Shown piece by piece: positions 42,780 through 55,367 of a DNA stretch of 64,000 bases. Under the pieces are notes generated by a model. It was not told the origin of the DNA and did not search any database. It was given only the letters and a program-made list of their open reading frames with translations. Position 1 is the first letter of the stretch, and every line of letters begins with the position of its first letter. The stretch is taken from assembly GCA_023052935.1 (NCBI GenBank), contig CM041294.1, positions 23,560,141 through 23,624,140 on the forward strand, in the 5' to 3' direction. Source of the stretch: Piezodorus guildinii. Its lineage: Eukaryota > Arthropoda > Insecta > Hemiptera > Pentatomidae. Both the position numbers and the translations under genes were made by a program.

Positions 42780-43545
42780 TAGAAAGAATTTTTTTTTTTA
42801 TTATTCTGAGACAGGGTCCCTTAAGAACAATTGATATGTACAATTAAGATATAGGATGTGTCTGGCCAAAAGACCAAAGGATTATAATTAATTTTTATTT
42901 ACAATGATATTGGAAAAAAATGGATTAAAGTATATAAAAGAGTAAATATAAATAAAAAAAAACATCTTATAGATTAAGGCGTTGAATAAAATAAAACATT
43001 GAAACTGGTTCATAATAACATATTCATTAACTGAGTTTAATATAAACAATAAATAATAAATTTTCTTTATGAATTGAAATTTGATTTGAAATATCAGGCT
43101 TGTAGTTCAGCGTCTGTTTGGGAGGACAGTAGGTACTGGAACAGCTGAGACTTGAATGATGGTAGGGATGAAGCATGGCGGATATGAGTAGGTAAGGAAT
43201 TCCCGAGAGTAGTAGAGCGGACAAGAAAGGAATGATCAAAAGTTTTTGTTCTATGGATAGGAATATAAATTTCAGAATGGCTTGATCTTGTTTCGAGGGA
43301 ATGGATTGACGATTGAAATTGCAGAAGACTGTGGATATAGGGAGGTAGCTGGGAGTGGATGGTTTGGTAAAGATATGATAGAGGGAAGGAGACACTTTAA
43401 CTCGCTGTATAAATGGGTCACATGAGACCTCTTCGGTGTGCCGAGGACAAATCTTAAAAATATGTTCATAATTCGCTTTAGCCTGTCCTCGAGCGCAATC
43501 GAGAGTCCACCATATACCCCGCAGCAGTAGTCAAAGTGGGGGAAA
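42780..43545 (-). pseudogene. CR1-like LINE fragment, 3' part
   Basis: Minus-strand frames give MNIFLRFVLGTPKRSHVTHL and, after frameshift, a diverged C-terminus in the order of the copy at 4745-5845. The non-coding tail (GGGACCCTGTCTCAGAATAA) also matches. No RT catalytic motif is retained. Confidence 0.75.
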
Positions 43546-43865
43546 TAAGGGTGTCATATGGGGTTTTATTAACACGTTGTGCGTCAAAAATCCGAGTAGG
43601 TTTTGCCCGGACTGAAACTTTGAAGCTGTCTCCGTAAATAACCTTTGTCGCTAGGACCGACTGTTTTGGGACTATATTGTTTTAAATGAAAAAGTCACGC
43701 TGTGCCTAAATTTGTATTAGTGCTTTCTTGACACTCTCTGTCTCTCTCTGTTGGTGCTGCTCAAATAAAAATCTTGACGACGATTTTCTGGTAAGAAATT
43801 CAGTGAAAATATTTTAAACATTTGTCGCTAAGACCTATTTTTGGGAGCAATATTGGTTTCAATAA
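43546..43865. other. Unique sequence, nothing recognised
   Basis: No supported feature. A TCTCTCTGTCTC patch at about 43735 is simple sequence. Confidence 0.3.
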
Positions 43866-44008
43866 AATAAAAAATCTGGTGCGGGCAACACACGACTTTC
43901 ACTTACCTCCATTTTTAAAATCAATGGAAGAATTTTCAAATACAGTTAGAGATAAAAATACGTGAAACTATTAAATAATTGATTTAATTGAATTTCTATA
44001 GAAACAGT
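43866..44008 (-). repeat. 0.9-kb interspersed repeat, 3' end only
   Basis: AAAAATCTGGTGCGGGCAAC through ATTTCTATAGAAACAG, then cut by the Jockey fragment on its right. Confidence 0.7.
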
Positions 44009-45028
44009 CTTTAAATTCTTTGACCGAGTCTGGCACCCAGGACTGCTTTAAAAACTCCGTAAATTCCTCCCTCCCTACATACTACCTCATCTTCCGCTCT
44101 GGAAGATCATTCAAAATAAACCACAATAGTTCCTATTCATCCCTATTTACTCAGCCTGCTGGTGTTCCTCAAGGAAGTATCCTAGGACCCATCCTTTACA
44201 CAGTCTATACAGTTGATATCCCAACCTATCCTAACGCTTTCCTTTCTACCTCATCAGTCAATAATGATCCTACTATTGCCTCTCAAATTCTTCATCCCAT
44301 ATCAGAGATCTTGAAGTATGGTGTCAGAATTGGAGAATTAAAATCCATTCCAACAAATCCCACCAAATTACCTTTACCCTTCGTCGTAAACCAACGACAT
44401 TCTGCCCTTCAGTGTCCTTTAATAATATTCCGTTAGTCACGGTTGAACAGATTCGCTATCTAGGACTCCTACTTGACAAACGACTAACTTGAAATCCGCA
44501 CACAAGACTGAAACGACAAGAAACTTCCCAACGCTTTCGCTTACTTCAACATTTACTGGACAGACGCTCTAACCTCCCACTTAACTACAAAAGGCTCATC
44601 GATATTACCATCATAAGGCCTATCTGGACGTCCGGAGTTGAGCTTTGGGGCTCTACTAAACCATCAAATTCTTCCGTATTCAATACCTACAAACCAAAAT
44701 CCTTCGAAAAATCCTTAATGCTCCTTACTTTGACACCAACAAACTCATCCATAAAGACCTTAATGTCCCATATGTTACTGATTTGGCCCGTAAGAGGTAT
44801 CATTCCTTCCATGACAAACTTCCCTCCCACATTAACCCACTAGTTTCAATCCTTGCTTCCTCTTCCATTCCTGACAATCCTCCGAGGCGTCTGAAAAGAA
44901 GATGGCCTCGAGAAATTCTAGTGTATATTACCTAGTGGTGTGTTGCCAATGGGCATACATATTCTCTTATAATACACTAATACAGTTGTAAGTTTCAATA
45001 AATTAATAAATAAATTAAAAAAAAGTCT
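44009..45028 (+). pseudogene. Jockey-type LINE, RT motif A to 3' end, broken
   Basis: Begins at the motif-A end (TLNSLTESGTQD frame = FDRVWHPGL in the correct frame). It keeps QPAGVPQGSILGPILYTVYT, but the YADD segment is missing after TSSV. It then continues through LDKRLT, RLKRQET and IIRPIWTS.VELWGSTKPSN to PDNPPRRLKRRWPRE. Numerous stops and indels. Ends in TTTCAATAAATTAATAAATA and an A-run. Confidence 0.85.
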
Positions 45029-45179
45029 TTCCAGATGGGCCTATACTCAATTGATTCCTGCCAGGGAAAAGTATTAGATTATGCAAGTATATGAGTTACT
45101 ATGTTTCCCATTCAATGAGAAATTTACATTTTTCTTTTTCTCTAAAGTAATTAATATTTTTAAAGTTTTCCTGCAGAAT

Positions 45180-45530
45180 ATGTTACACATTCCTAGGAGG
45201 GAAACTCCTCGTTTGCTGGCTCCCTAGATTCGACCTATCGTCCTACCTTGAGTACAACATACCTCGCGTACCTACATACGTCGGGAGCCGTAAGAAGTCG
45301 CTGGACCCGGGCAGTAATTAATCTCCAAGGTGCTTTCACCGTGATTTTCTGTAACGGTCTCATCCCGGAGGTGATGGATGGACGGGCTAACAACGTGGAC
45401 GCCGGCAGAGGCCGTGCCGCTCTCGTAAACACTCGACCAATATCCCATATATCATATCACACCGGCCTAATAGAGACGGAGGGGGAAAAAATATGTTAAT
45501 CCCTTCCAAATTAGAGGCGTTAATGGCCCT
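45180..45530. other. Less AT-rich unique island
   Basis: Non-repetitive, GC-richer than its surroundings, with a GCAGTAATTAATCT homeodomain-like core. Open frames on both strands show no recognisable domain. A conserved non-coding element is possible. Confidence 0.25.
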
Positions 45531-45841
45531 ATTAATTTTGTTTTGTCTTTTTTTCCCACCAAAAAAGGGGTGGGAAATTCCCGCATAAGGTGGTACGCTG
45601 GTCCACCTTCAATACCTGCCTGTGGAGAACCAGCTCTCCATTGCAGTGAAGGATGGTATACAGGATTATATTGAGTAATCGTCAATCAATGGATAGAAAT
45701 CGTGATAATAATGTCATGAATACAATACTTGTCTGAACAAACGTTCCAAGCTTCCACTTAAATGTAATCGTGATCAGCCTTATCTAGACATAAAGTTGAA
45801 TTTGAATTAAAAACTGTTCAAATAATTCCTAATATACGTTT

Positions 45842-45890
45842 TTTTAAAATAAAATAACTTTATTTTTTTTTAAAATAAAATAACTTTATT
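45842..45890 (+). repeat. 26-bp tandem duplication
   Basis: TTTTTTAAAATAAAATAACT is repeated twice in a row at the edge of the CR1-like fragment. Confidence 0.8.
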
Positions 45891-46600
45891 CTTGGACTAT
45901 GTCCCTTAAGAATAACAATGTTGTACATTAAATATACACTTCAATATATACATGTCTGGCCGAGAGACAATGAAATAAACTTTTATTTACAAATGTGTAA
46001 AAAAATAAAAATAAAACCTATTTATATAGATATATAAAAAATATATGGAATATAAACAAAAAAGAAAAAAAATCTGCTATAAAATAATAGAGCTGAACAA
46101 TTTCCAAATAAATAAAATAAATGAATAATCCATAACTCTTGGATTTTGATAAAATGAAAAAAAGGTTGTCTTACGTTGAAAGTAGGAGAGTGAATTAACA
46201 ATTTTACATTTAGTGTGCGTCTCTTTGGGATCTTAGAAGGTGTTGGAAAAGAAGGTTTGAATGAGAGAGGAAGAAGTAGGGGAATACGATTAGGTAGGGA
46301 ATTCCAGAGAGATCCAGAGCGATATAAAGGAATTATCAAAAGATCGTCCTATGGTAGGAATGTAAAGGTCAGAATGAATTGAAGGATGCTGTGATATATG
46401 GAGATGTTGAGATTTAATGACTTGGTAGAGGTATGTTCCTAGGAAATATGTCTACGTATGGAAGCTAGGAGCCACTTCAATTCGCTGTAGTGGGTTACTG
46501 GCGACCTCCTGAAGGTACGAAGATAAATCTTATAAACATTTTTTGTCGGTAGCCATCTGATTTGGCCCTAGATATAATACATTGATTGCTATTTCCGCAC
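45870..46600 (-). pseudogene. CR1-like LINE fragment, 3' part
   Basis: The minus-strand frame at 46022-46339 contains GSLWNSLPNRIPLLLPLSFK, the family C-terminus. The upstream part to ~46600 follows the family in broken frames. The TGTCCCTTAAGAATAAC end block matches the other copies. Confidence 0.7.
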
Positions 46601-46800
46601 AAACCAACTAGCCCCCAACCACGCATACCAATATATTTCTCACGACTCTCAGAGATGTCTGAAAAGCGACAAAGTGCTAAGATTTATTATTAAATTAGTA
46701 GGTTTCATTACAACCTACGTGATTTGCAAACTTTCATAAAAATTAAAAAATGTAGTTCAACCAATTAGTATTAACAGAGTACCGTGACTAACAATATTAA

Positions 46801-47330
46801 TTGATAGAGATAGATAGATGAGATAGAAAGTCTGTTTATTTTTCAAAATACATTAAATAGCCAATAACAAATAACAAATTACGAATACAATTAACTATCA
46901 GACACACTACGGTCTATTGACCGTCCGTGCAGTCTGTGTTTATTAACAATTATCTTATCTATCAATATAAATAATCAATACAAAATAAGAAACAAACACT
47001 TCCCATGTATTTAGTACAAAATTAATTCACATATAGTCAAATTCACAATTAGTTAAATTTAATTTAACAAATTCCTAATAAGTGTTAAATTCTCCTCGTT
47101 AGTACAAATTCTATAAGAAATAAGCCGTTTTGGAGCAATTAACTAACACAGCCAATCTTTTCCATTTATCCAACTCTAAAACTTGACGCAGGTAATTTTT
47201 AGAATTAAAATTTTTTTTTCTGAACCTCAGTAATTCGGACAGGCAACCAAAAAGTGAAAAGAGTCTTCTGTTTATTTGTATTTGCATACAACTACATTTA
47301 TTATTTGTTATCATGAAAATTTGTAATTCA
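46801..47330 (-). other. Possible LINE 3' end with GATA-type tail
   Basis: GATAGAGATAGATAGATGAG is followed on the minus strand by AATAAACAGACTTTCTATCT-type sequence, the look of a LINE microsatellite tail. The 67-codon minus frame at 47111-47314 has no domain I recognise. Confidence 0.25.
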
Positions 47331-48327
47331 GTTTAATACACAGCCCTAATTTAATTACCCATCTAATCACCTCCATGAACATATTGTCAGTATACGCGGA
47401 TTTTTTTTTCATATAAAGTAGAACGATTCGATCAAAAAACGTTCAACAACCAATAATTCCAAAAGCCTTGATTTAAAAACCTCCAACATATCAATTTTTT
47501 AACATTATTTTCAAAAATAGTACAAGAGGAAGTTTGTGTGTCATTAGAAAAACTAAACTTTTTTCAGAAATAAAGAAGGTTTTATGGGCTTTTTAATTTA
47601 TTTTTATCCTACTTTTATATTCTATTTTGGTTCTTCATTTTTGTACACTAAATTAGTTTAATAAAAGTTACGAAGCCTACTTAACTGCGATTTGATAGAT
47701 ACAGATTTATGGAACCAAGACCTCCAAAATTACTTTACGCATAAGGCATCTTTAAGCATGCCGTGTATAATAAACGAAATACACTGAAAAGAGGATTAAC
47801 TATTTTTGAATTATTAAAGCCCCAAATGACCATCTTTTTATAGATCATTAATTTATTTTCATCAACCAGAAAAACGGCATTACTAACTCATTTAACAGAA
47901 ATACCTACTCTCAATAATTAGTGACTAATAGTAAGGCAACTTCCGAATTTAAGTAGATGATTAAAGTTTGCAGACCGGGGCTTTATAGAAAAAATAAGAA
48001 AAGAAAAGCTCTTGAACAGGCAAATTGAAGATTTCCAAGTTTAACGAGTCCCTCGTTTAAAAAATGAACTAAATATCAAGTGGTCTACAACCCCTTTTTC
48101 CGGTTGTTCTAAAAACTAATGGCTTTCGGGACACCTCACCGTAAAAAGCCCAAAAAGCATTGCAAAGATTAGTAATGATACATATTTTTGGGAAATATCG
48201 TATTTGAATTTACACGTTCGATTGCGAGATCTCTAAGAAATTGATTAAACTGACTATGAGGAAAATTGACTTTCTAATTGGTACAAAGATCCGAGCTGTG
48301 GCAGATATATTAATCTGTTAATTCGCG
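47331..48327. other. AT-rich unique sequence, nothing recognised
   Basis: No supported feature. Confidence 0.3.
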
Positions 48328-48486
48328 GTGGCGACCAGGTATGGAGACCCTCCTAGGGCAGACCAGCCTCTTTAAAGTGGGTACCCCAAATTGGGAAAAA
48401 CCTGGCTTCTGAGTTTTTTATTTATTACGAATCTCTAAATGTACTGAGTCCAACGCCCTTCATGGGTTGTAGGTAATCAGGGTTTT
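48328..48486 (+). mobile_element. SINE-3 body fragment
   Basis: GTATGGAGACCCTCCTAGGG, AAAGTGGGTACC and CGCCCTTCATGGGTTGTAG match the body of the copy at 49917-50176. The tRNA head is missing. Confidence 0.65.
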
Positions 48487-48724
48487 TTTTTTTAAATATA
48501 TAAATTCACTTCCAAATGTTCTTTTTGTTTATTTTGCTGATGTGAAATTATAGTGGTAAATGGGAACTATATTTATTAGTTTTCCACATAATTTATAGTA
48601 AAGATTTATTTATATTTTATTGTACTTAGAATTACTTTGATTCTTTAATATGTAGATTTCATATCTGTAAGGTTAATGTAATTTGTCTATTGTGGTTTTC
48701 ATGATATGTTGACCTTTGGAGAAA

Positions 48725-49497
48725 TTACTGAGAATTATGTCCTGGGTGGGCTGTGTCATAAATGAAATATCTGGAATAGTCTTCAACTCTTTATTGTTTG
48801 CCAAGATGTTTGACCCCCATTTTGGTCATCTCAGGTCTAATATTTATTCTTTTTTATTGTAATATATTGGATTTTATTTCATAAATTGTTAAAACTCTTC
48901 TATACCTTATGATTTATTAATAATGGTGTGTTTAATCTGAACACTTCCTTTTTATGTTAAATATACAATTTTTACTCATTCTTTCAATTCACGCTAGGAG
49001 AATGGAGTACGTATGTTTCCTTTTACCCAACCTTTTGTACGTACTTTCTTATCTACCTGCCTATATTCCTTATTAAAAAATTGTACCTAGTTTCCAATCG
49101 CCTACCAGACGGTACGTATCTCCACTGTACTCCATTTTTTTTTTTTTTAATGTTTTTTTATTTCATGTAATTTTTTCTTATATATTTGTACATTATCTTT
49201 AGTCAGTATTTGGTCTGTATAGCTCTCATTAGTATACCTTTATCATTGTAATTTAATTAATTGATTTCTTTACACATCTAGTTCCTTTTATGTTATAATA
49301 TTGACATTCTCTAGCGCAATAGTTTTTTTTTTTTTAAATAGTAATTTTAATCTTATTTTAAATGTATCCTTTTTGTACCTTTTTAGCCCTGATGATGACC
49401 CACAATGGGGGTCGAAACGTTGGCAAACAATAAAATAGTTGAAACTATTCAGTTGTTTCATTTAATGACCGCCACCCGGACTAATTCCTTCAGTAAA
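48725..49497. mobile_element. Long Penelope-like element with inverted arms around a ~540-bp centre
   Basis: 48731-48836 is a diverged left arm (CTTTATTGTTTGCCAAGATG, TGACCCCCATTTTGGTCATC). 49385-49497 is the matching right arm in reverse complement, with CCTGATGATGACCCACAATG and GGGGTCGAAACGTTGGC. The centre is not seen elsewhere in this window and contains GGAGTACGTA / TACGTATCTCC-like inverted pieces. No transposase or RT is readable. Confidence 0.55.
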
Positions 49498-49916
49498 AGT
49501 ATTTAGTTGCCTCATTATTTTTAATTGACTGTTAAGAGATTATTAGACAAATCTTTTGAATTATGATCAGAGGCCTGGTTCGAATCTGTGCCTGGGTTGA
49601 TGTAAATTTGTTTTGTGGCTGTTTCATTGACTGAATCTTGACCTTCCATACTGGTTAGAATAGGATGGTTACCTGTACGATATCCTATCTTGTTTGCCAT
49701 AATTTGGGTAAGAAAGGCTGTTTCCTAATAAAAGATAATTATTTGTGGGGAATCACTGCCTGTAAGATCATTATATAGTTACATCCAAGATGTCTTTTAT
49801 CACATTTTCTCGTAACTTATATGGTTTCCTAAAAATTTTATTCATTTTTTATTAAAGTAATTGTTTGGATTTTATGTTCATAGAATTGTTGAAATACTTT
49901 CTCCTTTATTAAAATA
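49498..49916. other. AT-rich unique sequence, possible SINE scrap
   Basis: A lone B-box-like GGTTCGAATCTGTGCC at about 49577 has no matching A box. Otherwise nothing is recognised. Confidence 0.25.
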
Positions 49917-50176
49917 GGGAGTGGTGTGTCTAGTGAATAGAGCACTAGTCTTCTGTTCTCCGGGTCCTGGGTTCGAAACACGGCTATGACAATATTATTT
50001 ATTCTCTTAATTCACCTGGGGGGGGGGGAGGGAGGGAGGAGACCCTAGGGTGTGGAGCCTCTCCTGGGGCACACCCAGCCCTGTTAAAGTGGGTACCAAA
50101 AATTGGGGAAACAGTACAAATTTCTATATGAGTTGAGACCCTTGTATATTGTAAGACCCTTCATGGGTTGTAGATA
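49917..50176 (+). mobile_element. SINE-3 (tRNA-Arg-like), nearly full length
   Basis: Head GTGTGTCTAGTGAATAGAGC with B box GGTTCGAAACA. A G-run of about ten follows. The body has ACCCTAGGGTGTGGAGCCTC and AAAGTGGGTACC, and the end is CCCTTCATGGGTTGTAG. Same family as 28263-28517. Confidence 0.8.
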
Positions 50177-51030
50177 TAGATTACTTGGTATAAAGAATGA
50201 TTTAACAGATGTCTCTCTGGTGGTTACCAAACAATTTTAAACAGAGTGTGAAGATAGAGCATCGATCTTCAAGTCCGAAATAAAATAAAGTCATCCTGCG
50301 AGAATACGTATCATGGTGACTCTTGGTCGCTGGAACACTATCTCTACATTTCATAACCAGATGAACAAAATATTTTCAAAATCGTCTATATTTTGAGATG
50401 ACTATGTTATAAAGAAATTCTACTATTTCAAGCTGTTGATTTCTTCTTCAATTAATAACAATACTTGTTCTCTGCTAATCTGCAGATAGAGATATAAAAA
50501 AACCGAACTTCATTATATGAACTAAGAATTTCCCATCATTCTAATTTTACGTTCATAACATTAGATAATTAGCAAATTCAAGATTCGGATAATTCTCCAT
50601 CTTCTCTCCCTACACTTCTTATTTAAGACTGTTTCTTCTACTTAAATATATAAATGTTCAGTTTAAACATAAAAAACAGATGAAATTCTAGTCATTTGAG
50701 GCTGACATGCGGTAGAGATTCCTCCACGACGGAGTGTTTGCTGTATCAAAAGCCGCTAACCAGGGACATTATCACTAGCCATTAGTACCTCTTCAAATGC
50801 AGCTCATTCATACACGAGTAATGTCGGCGCTTGTTTTGTCACACAATACACTTTTTAGCTTTTCTTGACATGCTTTAGATCTTACCTCTTTCGTTACTTA
50901 GTTTCATTTTATTTAGTTTTTTAAAAAGTCGAACATACTTTTGCAGTTAATTCGGAACGTAGTATTTATTATATTTTAGTAGAAATTAATTATTTTTAAT
51001 CTCTTATCATAAATCATTACTTTCACTAAC
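50177..51030. other. Unique sequence; island at 50690-50830
   Basis: No family is recognised. 50690-50830 is less AT-rich, with AGCCGCTAACCAGGGACATT among its words, and may be non-coding conserved DNA. Confidence 0.25.
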
Positions 51031-51676
51031 TATAGAATAGAATAGAATAGAATAGAAAATAATTTTTATTCTGGGACTGAGTCCCCTAAGAATAACAGAA
51101 TTGTACAATTTAAATATAAAACATGTCTGGCTAACAGACAGAAGGAACAGAATTAATTACTTATTACACAGATGGGTTAATTCGAGTCTTCATATCACAC
51201 ACGAATATCCACAAACATATATATAAAAAAAAAAAAAAATTAAAAAATATTTATGATAAAATAAAATAAAAACAGTTCTTGAAAAATATTGGGTTGATCA
51301 AAATTAAAAATAAATTAAAATATAACAGCGTTTCAATAAAGAACATATATTACTTTTCTTTCAAGTGTGATATTAGGAACAAAAGAATCACTGTACTTAA
51401 GCGTCTTTTTGGGATAATAAAAGATATTGGAAAAGTTGGAATTTGAATGAGGAGAGAGAGGCAGCATGGCGAATATGGGTAGGTAGAGAATTCCAGAAAA
51501 TAGAGGAGCGGACCAGGAAGGAACGATCAAAAGTTTTAGTTCTATGGGTAGGAAAGTAAAGGTCGGAATGGCGCGATCTTGTTTCAAGAGTGTGGACTGA
51601 AGATTTAAACTGTAGGAGACTATGAATGTATGGAGGGTGTTGGGATCTAATGATTTGGTAAAGGTATGATCCTAGG
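51031..51676 (-). pseudogene. CR1-like LINE fragment with (ATTCT)n tail
   Basis: The 3' tail is GAATA repeats (51031-51055 as read on +). The C-terminal coding part SLYQIIRSQHPPYIHSLLQF-like through FWNSLPTHIRHAASLSSFKF is nearly open (51397-51676). It is cut off exactly where a 0.9-kb repeat begins. Confidence 0.75.
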
Positions 51677-52170
51677 AAACTATATATAGTAAGGGAAAGT
51701 ATTGCGTTCGTGAAAATTTTCGAATTCCAGTTTTTAAACGGAAATACACGTTTTAGAGTCCTCTGAGTCCAAATAACCAAGTCCCGCAAAAAGGTCTGTG
51801 TGTGTGTGTGTGTTAACTCCGGAGCGGAAACGGTAAGTCCTATGAATCTGAAATTTCATATTTAAGACAAATATACGCCCGAGACGTTACAAAATCTTTT
51901 TCATCAAAATGAGCTTACCAGAAGAGCCACTTTATTCAGCATTTTGCACCTTTTTTCGATTTTCTCGAAAACGGTTCCGACGATTTTGATTAAACTCGCT
52001 ATTCGATGTAAAATTTAATGGGCTTTAATAATATTTAGGTTTCATTGTGATTAAAATGGTCTTACAGGGCGTAAATGCCGATATTTTAAATTTTCTTTCT
52101 CTAAAGTACCTTTAATCTTGTTGATTATATAAAAATAACTATATTATCTTGTTACCGCTGATGAAAAACA

Positions 52171-52239
<69 letters not shown>

Positions 52240-52616
52240 AATGAATTGGATACCCAACTAAAGGAGAAAACAGAAAAAATATTTTTTTATTGCAATTTTT
52301 CGTTTTTGAACTTAAGAGCAGTAATATACATGTATTATATACCGTTGAAAGCTAAAGATTTTAGAAAAAATATCTCATAAACAAGCTTTTAAAATTTAAT
52401 AGAGACTGATGAGAAGCCGATAAAACTAACTGATTATTTTAGATAATAATATACTATATTTTTTAATAAAACACATGTTTCTATAGAAATTCTATTTAAT
52501 TAATTCTTAAATGGTTTCACTCATTTTTATCTCAAACTGTACTTGAAAATTCTTTATTCGATTTTAAAAACAGAGGTAAGTGAAAGTCGTGTGTTGCCCG
52601 CACCAGATTTTTTTAC
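51677..52616 (+). repeat. 0.9-kb interspersed repeat, copy 8, full length with internal TA expansion
   Basis: Starts TATATATAGTAAGGGAAAGT and ends GTGAAAGTCGTGTGTTGCCC...CACCAGATTTTTTTA. It carries a (TA)n run at about 52175-52237 absent from the copy at 40747. It abuts a CR1-like fragment on the left. Confidence 0.8.
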
Positions 52617-53371
52617 TGCATGTGTGTGCATTATATTACACTATAAACTCTATAACTCATATAATTATTTATTATGAATAATAATAACGATCTTTTCCCC
52701 TTGGTTGAAAACAGATTAATCAGCTAAACAATCCATGAAAACAACTTTTAGAAACATTACTTCGTTAATTTCAAAGGCACCAAAAGATAATCTTAATGCC
52801 ATAATATTTTAAGAAAATTAAAAACTAGAAAAAAAAGTCTACTACAGCCAAGACGCAAGATATCTTGCATGGATTTAACAATTGATGCATCTTCTTGATC
52901 TTAAGATCTTGATACCCAATGAAAAATAATTTGTTTTTACGCGCTACTGAAGGAAGGCTTAATATTCGAACGAACTTGTAAACATTTCAACTGCTTACTG
53001 GTATAACACAGGATGTGACTTTTTGTACAATTGATTTTTTTGGTGAAACAATGTTTGCAGTGTATGTTTAGGAATATTAAGGGTTGACTTCTCAAACACT
53101 GTTTAATAGAGTGAATAATTTGACCGTCAGCTCTGGCAATAAGTAAACGTTTTGGAATTTTAAGTCTAAGGCATTATCATAATTAACGTTCTATCGAAAG
53201 TCACAGCCTTTCTTAATATTTAATCATAATCAAGTAAACGAGAATATACTGTTTCATTCATGCTACGTTCTGTGCGACGTTATAAATAAATATCTATAAA
53301 TAATGTCCAGTTAGGCCATTCCAGGAGGTTAGGGAATCATTCGTGATTATAAAAGCAATAAATAGTAATCT
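52617..53371. other. AT-rich unique sequence, nothing recognised
   Basis: No supported feature. Confidence 0.3.
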
Positions 53372-53606
53372 GTGGGGTGACCTATAGCATAGTAGCTAGC
53401 ATAACAGCTTTCTATGCCAAAGGTCGCGGGTTCAAATCTGCCAGTGGTCCTAGGATTTTTTAATGGGGGTAAAAATCCTTAGTTATGCCGTCCTTCGAAG
53501 GGGACGTTAAAAGGATCCCTATCCCAATAAAACCTGGATAGGCAAAATTTAGGACTCCCACTGTAGCATTGTCCGATTAGCCATAGTATCATAAAGCGAC
53601 GTTAAA
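53372..53606 (+). mobile_element. SINE-1, full-length copy leading the tandem array
   Basis: Head GGGGTGACCTATAGCATAGT with B box GGTTCAAATCT, body, and LINE-shared tail to AAAGCGACGTTAA. It resembles the solitary copy at 42212 more than the array units and seems to be the edge unit. Confidence 0.8.
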
Positions 53607-55226
53607 TGGGGATCACTTGTAGCTGGGTGGCTAGCGTAACAGCCTTCTATGCCAAATGCCAAAGGTTATGGGTTCAAACCCGCAGGTGGTACTAGGATTT
53701 TTTAATGGGGGTAAAAAATCCTTAGTTATGCCGTCCTTCGAAAGGGAAGTAGAAAGGCGATCCCGAGCCTGTACGATGTCAGGTACTAGTTAAAGATCCC
53801 TATCCTACTAAAACCTGGATAGGCAAAATTCAAAATGGGGATCACTTGTAGCCGGGTGGCTAGCGTAACAGCCTCCTGTGCCAAAGGTTACGGGTTGAAA
53901 CCCGCAGGTGGTCCTAGGATTTTTTAATGGGAGCAAAAAATCCTTAGTTAAGCCGTCCTTCGGAGGGGACGTTAAAAGGATCCCTATCCTAATAAAACCT
54001 GGATAGGCAAAATTTAGGACTCCCACTGTAGCAATGTCCGATTAGCCATAGTATCATAAAGGGACGTTAAATGGGGATCACTTGTAGCTGGGTGGCTAGC
54101 GTAACAGCCTTCTATGCCAAATGCCAAAGGTTATGGGTTCAAACCCGCAGGTGGTACTAGGATTTTTTAATGGGGGTAAAAAATCCTTAGTTATGCCGTC
54201 CTTCGAAAGGGAAGTAGAAAGGCGATCCCGAGCCTGTACGATGTCAGGTATTAGTCAAAGATCCCTATCCTACTAAAACCTGGATAGGCAAAATTCAAAA
54301 TGGGGATCACTTGTAGCCGGGTGGCTAGCGTAACAGCCTCCTGTGCCAAAGGTTACGGGTTGAAACCCGCAGGTGGTCCTAGCATTTTTTAATGGGAGCA
54401 AAAAATCCTTAGTTAAGCCGTCCTTCGGAGGGGACGTTAAAAGGATCCCTATCCTAATAAAACCTGGATAGGCAAAATTTAGGACTCCCACTGTAGCATT
54501 GTCCGATTAGCCATAGTATCATAAAGGGAAGTTAAATGGGGATCACTTGTAGCTGGGTGGCTAGCGTAACAGCCTTCTATGCCAAATGCCAAAGGTTATG
54601 GGTTCAAACCCGCAGGTGGTACTAGGATTTTTTAATGGGGGTAAAAAATCCTTAGTTATGCCGTCCTTCGAAAGGGAAGTAGAAAGGCGATCCCGAGCCT
54701 GTACGATGTCAGGTACTAGTTAAAGATCCCTATCCTACTAAAACCTGGATAGGCAAAATTCAAAATGGGGATCACTTGTAGCCGGGTTGCTAGCGTAACA
54801 GCCTCCTGTGCCAAAGGTTACGGGTTGAAACCCGCAGGTGGTCCTAGGATTTTTTAATGGGAGCAAAAAATCCTTAGTTAAGCCGTCCTTCGGAGGGGAC
54901 GTTAAAAGGATCCCTATCCTAATAAAACCTGGATAGGCAAAATTTAGGACTCCCACTGTAGCATTGTCCGATTAGCCATAGTATCATAAAGGGACGTTAA
55001 ATGGGGATCACTTGTAGCTGGGTGGCTAGCGTAACAGCCTTCTATGCCAAATGCCAAAGGTTATGGGTTCAAACCCGCAGGTGGTACTAGGATTTTTTAA
55101 TGGGGGTAAAAAATCCTTAGTTATGCCGTCCTTCGAAAGGGAAGTAGAAAGGCGATCCCGAGCCTGTACGATGTCAGGTACTAGTTAAAGATCCCTATCC
55201 TACTAAAACCTGGATAGGCAAAATTC
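53607..55226 (+). repeat. Tandem SINE-1 heterodimer array, left part (465-bp period)
   Basis: Alternating units A (~226 bp; GTAGCTGGGTGG head, 3' end cut at GGCAAAATTC) and B (~239 bp; GTAGCCGGGTGG head, complete tail). A units start at 53607, 54072, 54537 and 55002, and B units at 53833, 54298 and 54763, an exact 465-bp period. Copies differ at only a handful of bases. Short open frames that recur every 465 bp are by-products of the repeat, not genes. Confidence 0.95.
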
Positions 55227-55367
55227 TTTTTTTTTTTTTTAAACATATTTATTGATATTTACAACTGTATTAAATAAAAATACATCTAGTAAATGTGATG
55301 GTAATATACAAAACTGTCATGAAAAACATGTAGAGACACTACCCAGTGGCAGCACTCTAAAAATATT

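Noticed and set aside
45248..45685. Overlapping frames of 65-83 codons on both strands
   Set aside because: GC-richer DNA lengthens chance frames; no domain, start context or splice signals support a gene.
53808..54956. Three identical 72-codon minus-strand frames every 465 bp (and a fourth at 60117-60428)
   Set aside because: They are read through SINE-1 tandem units with tRNA-like heads and recur only because the DNA is repeated.
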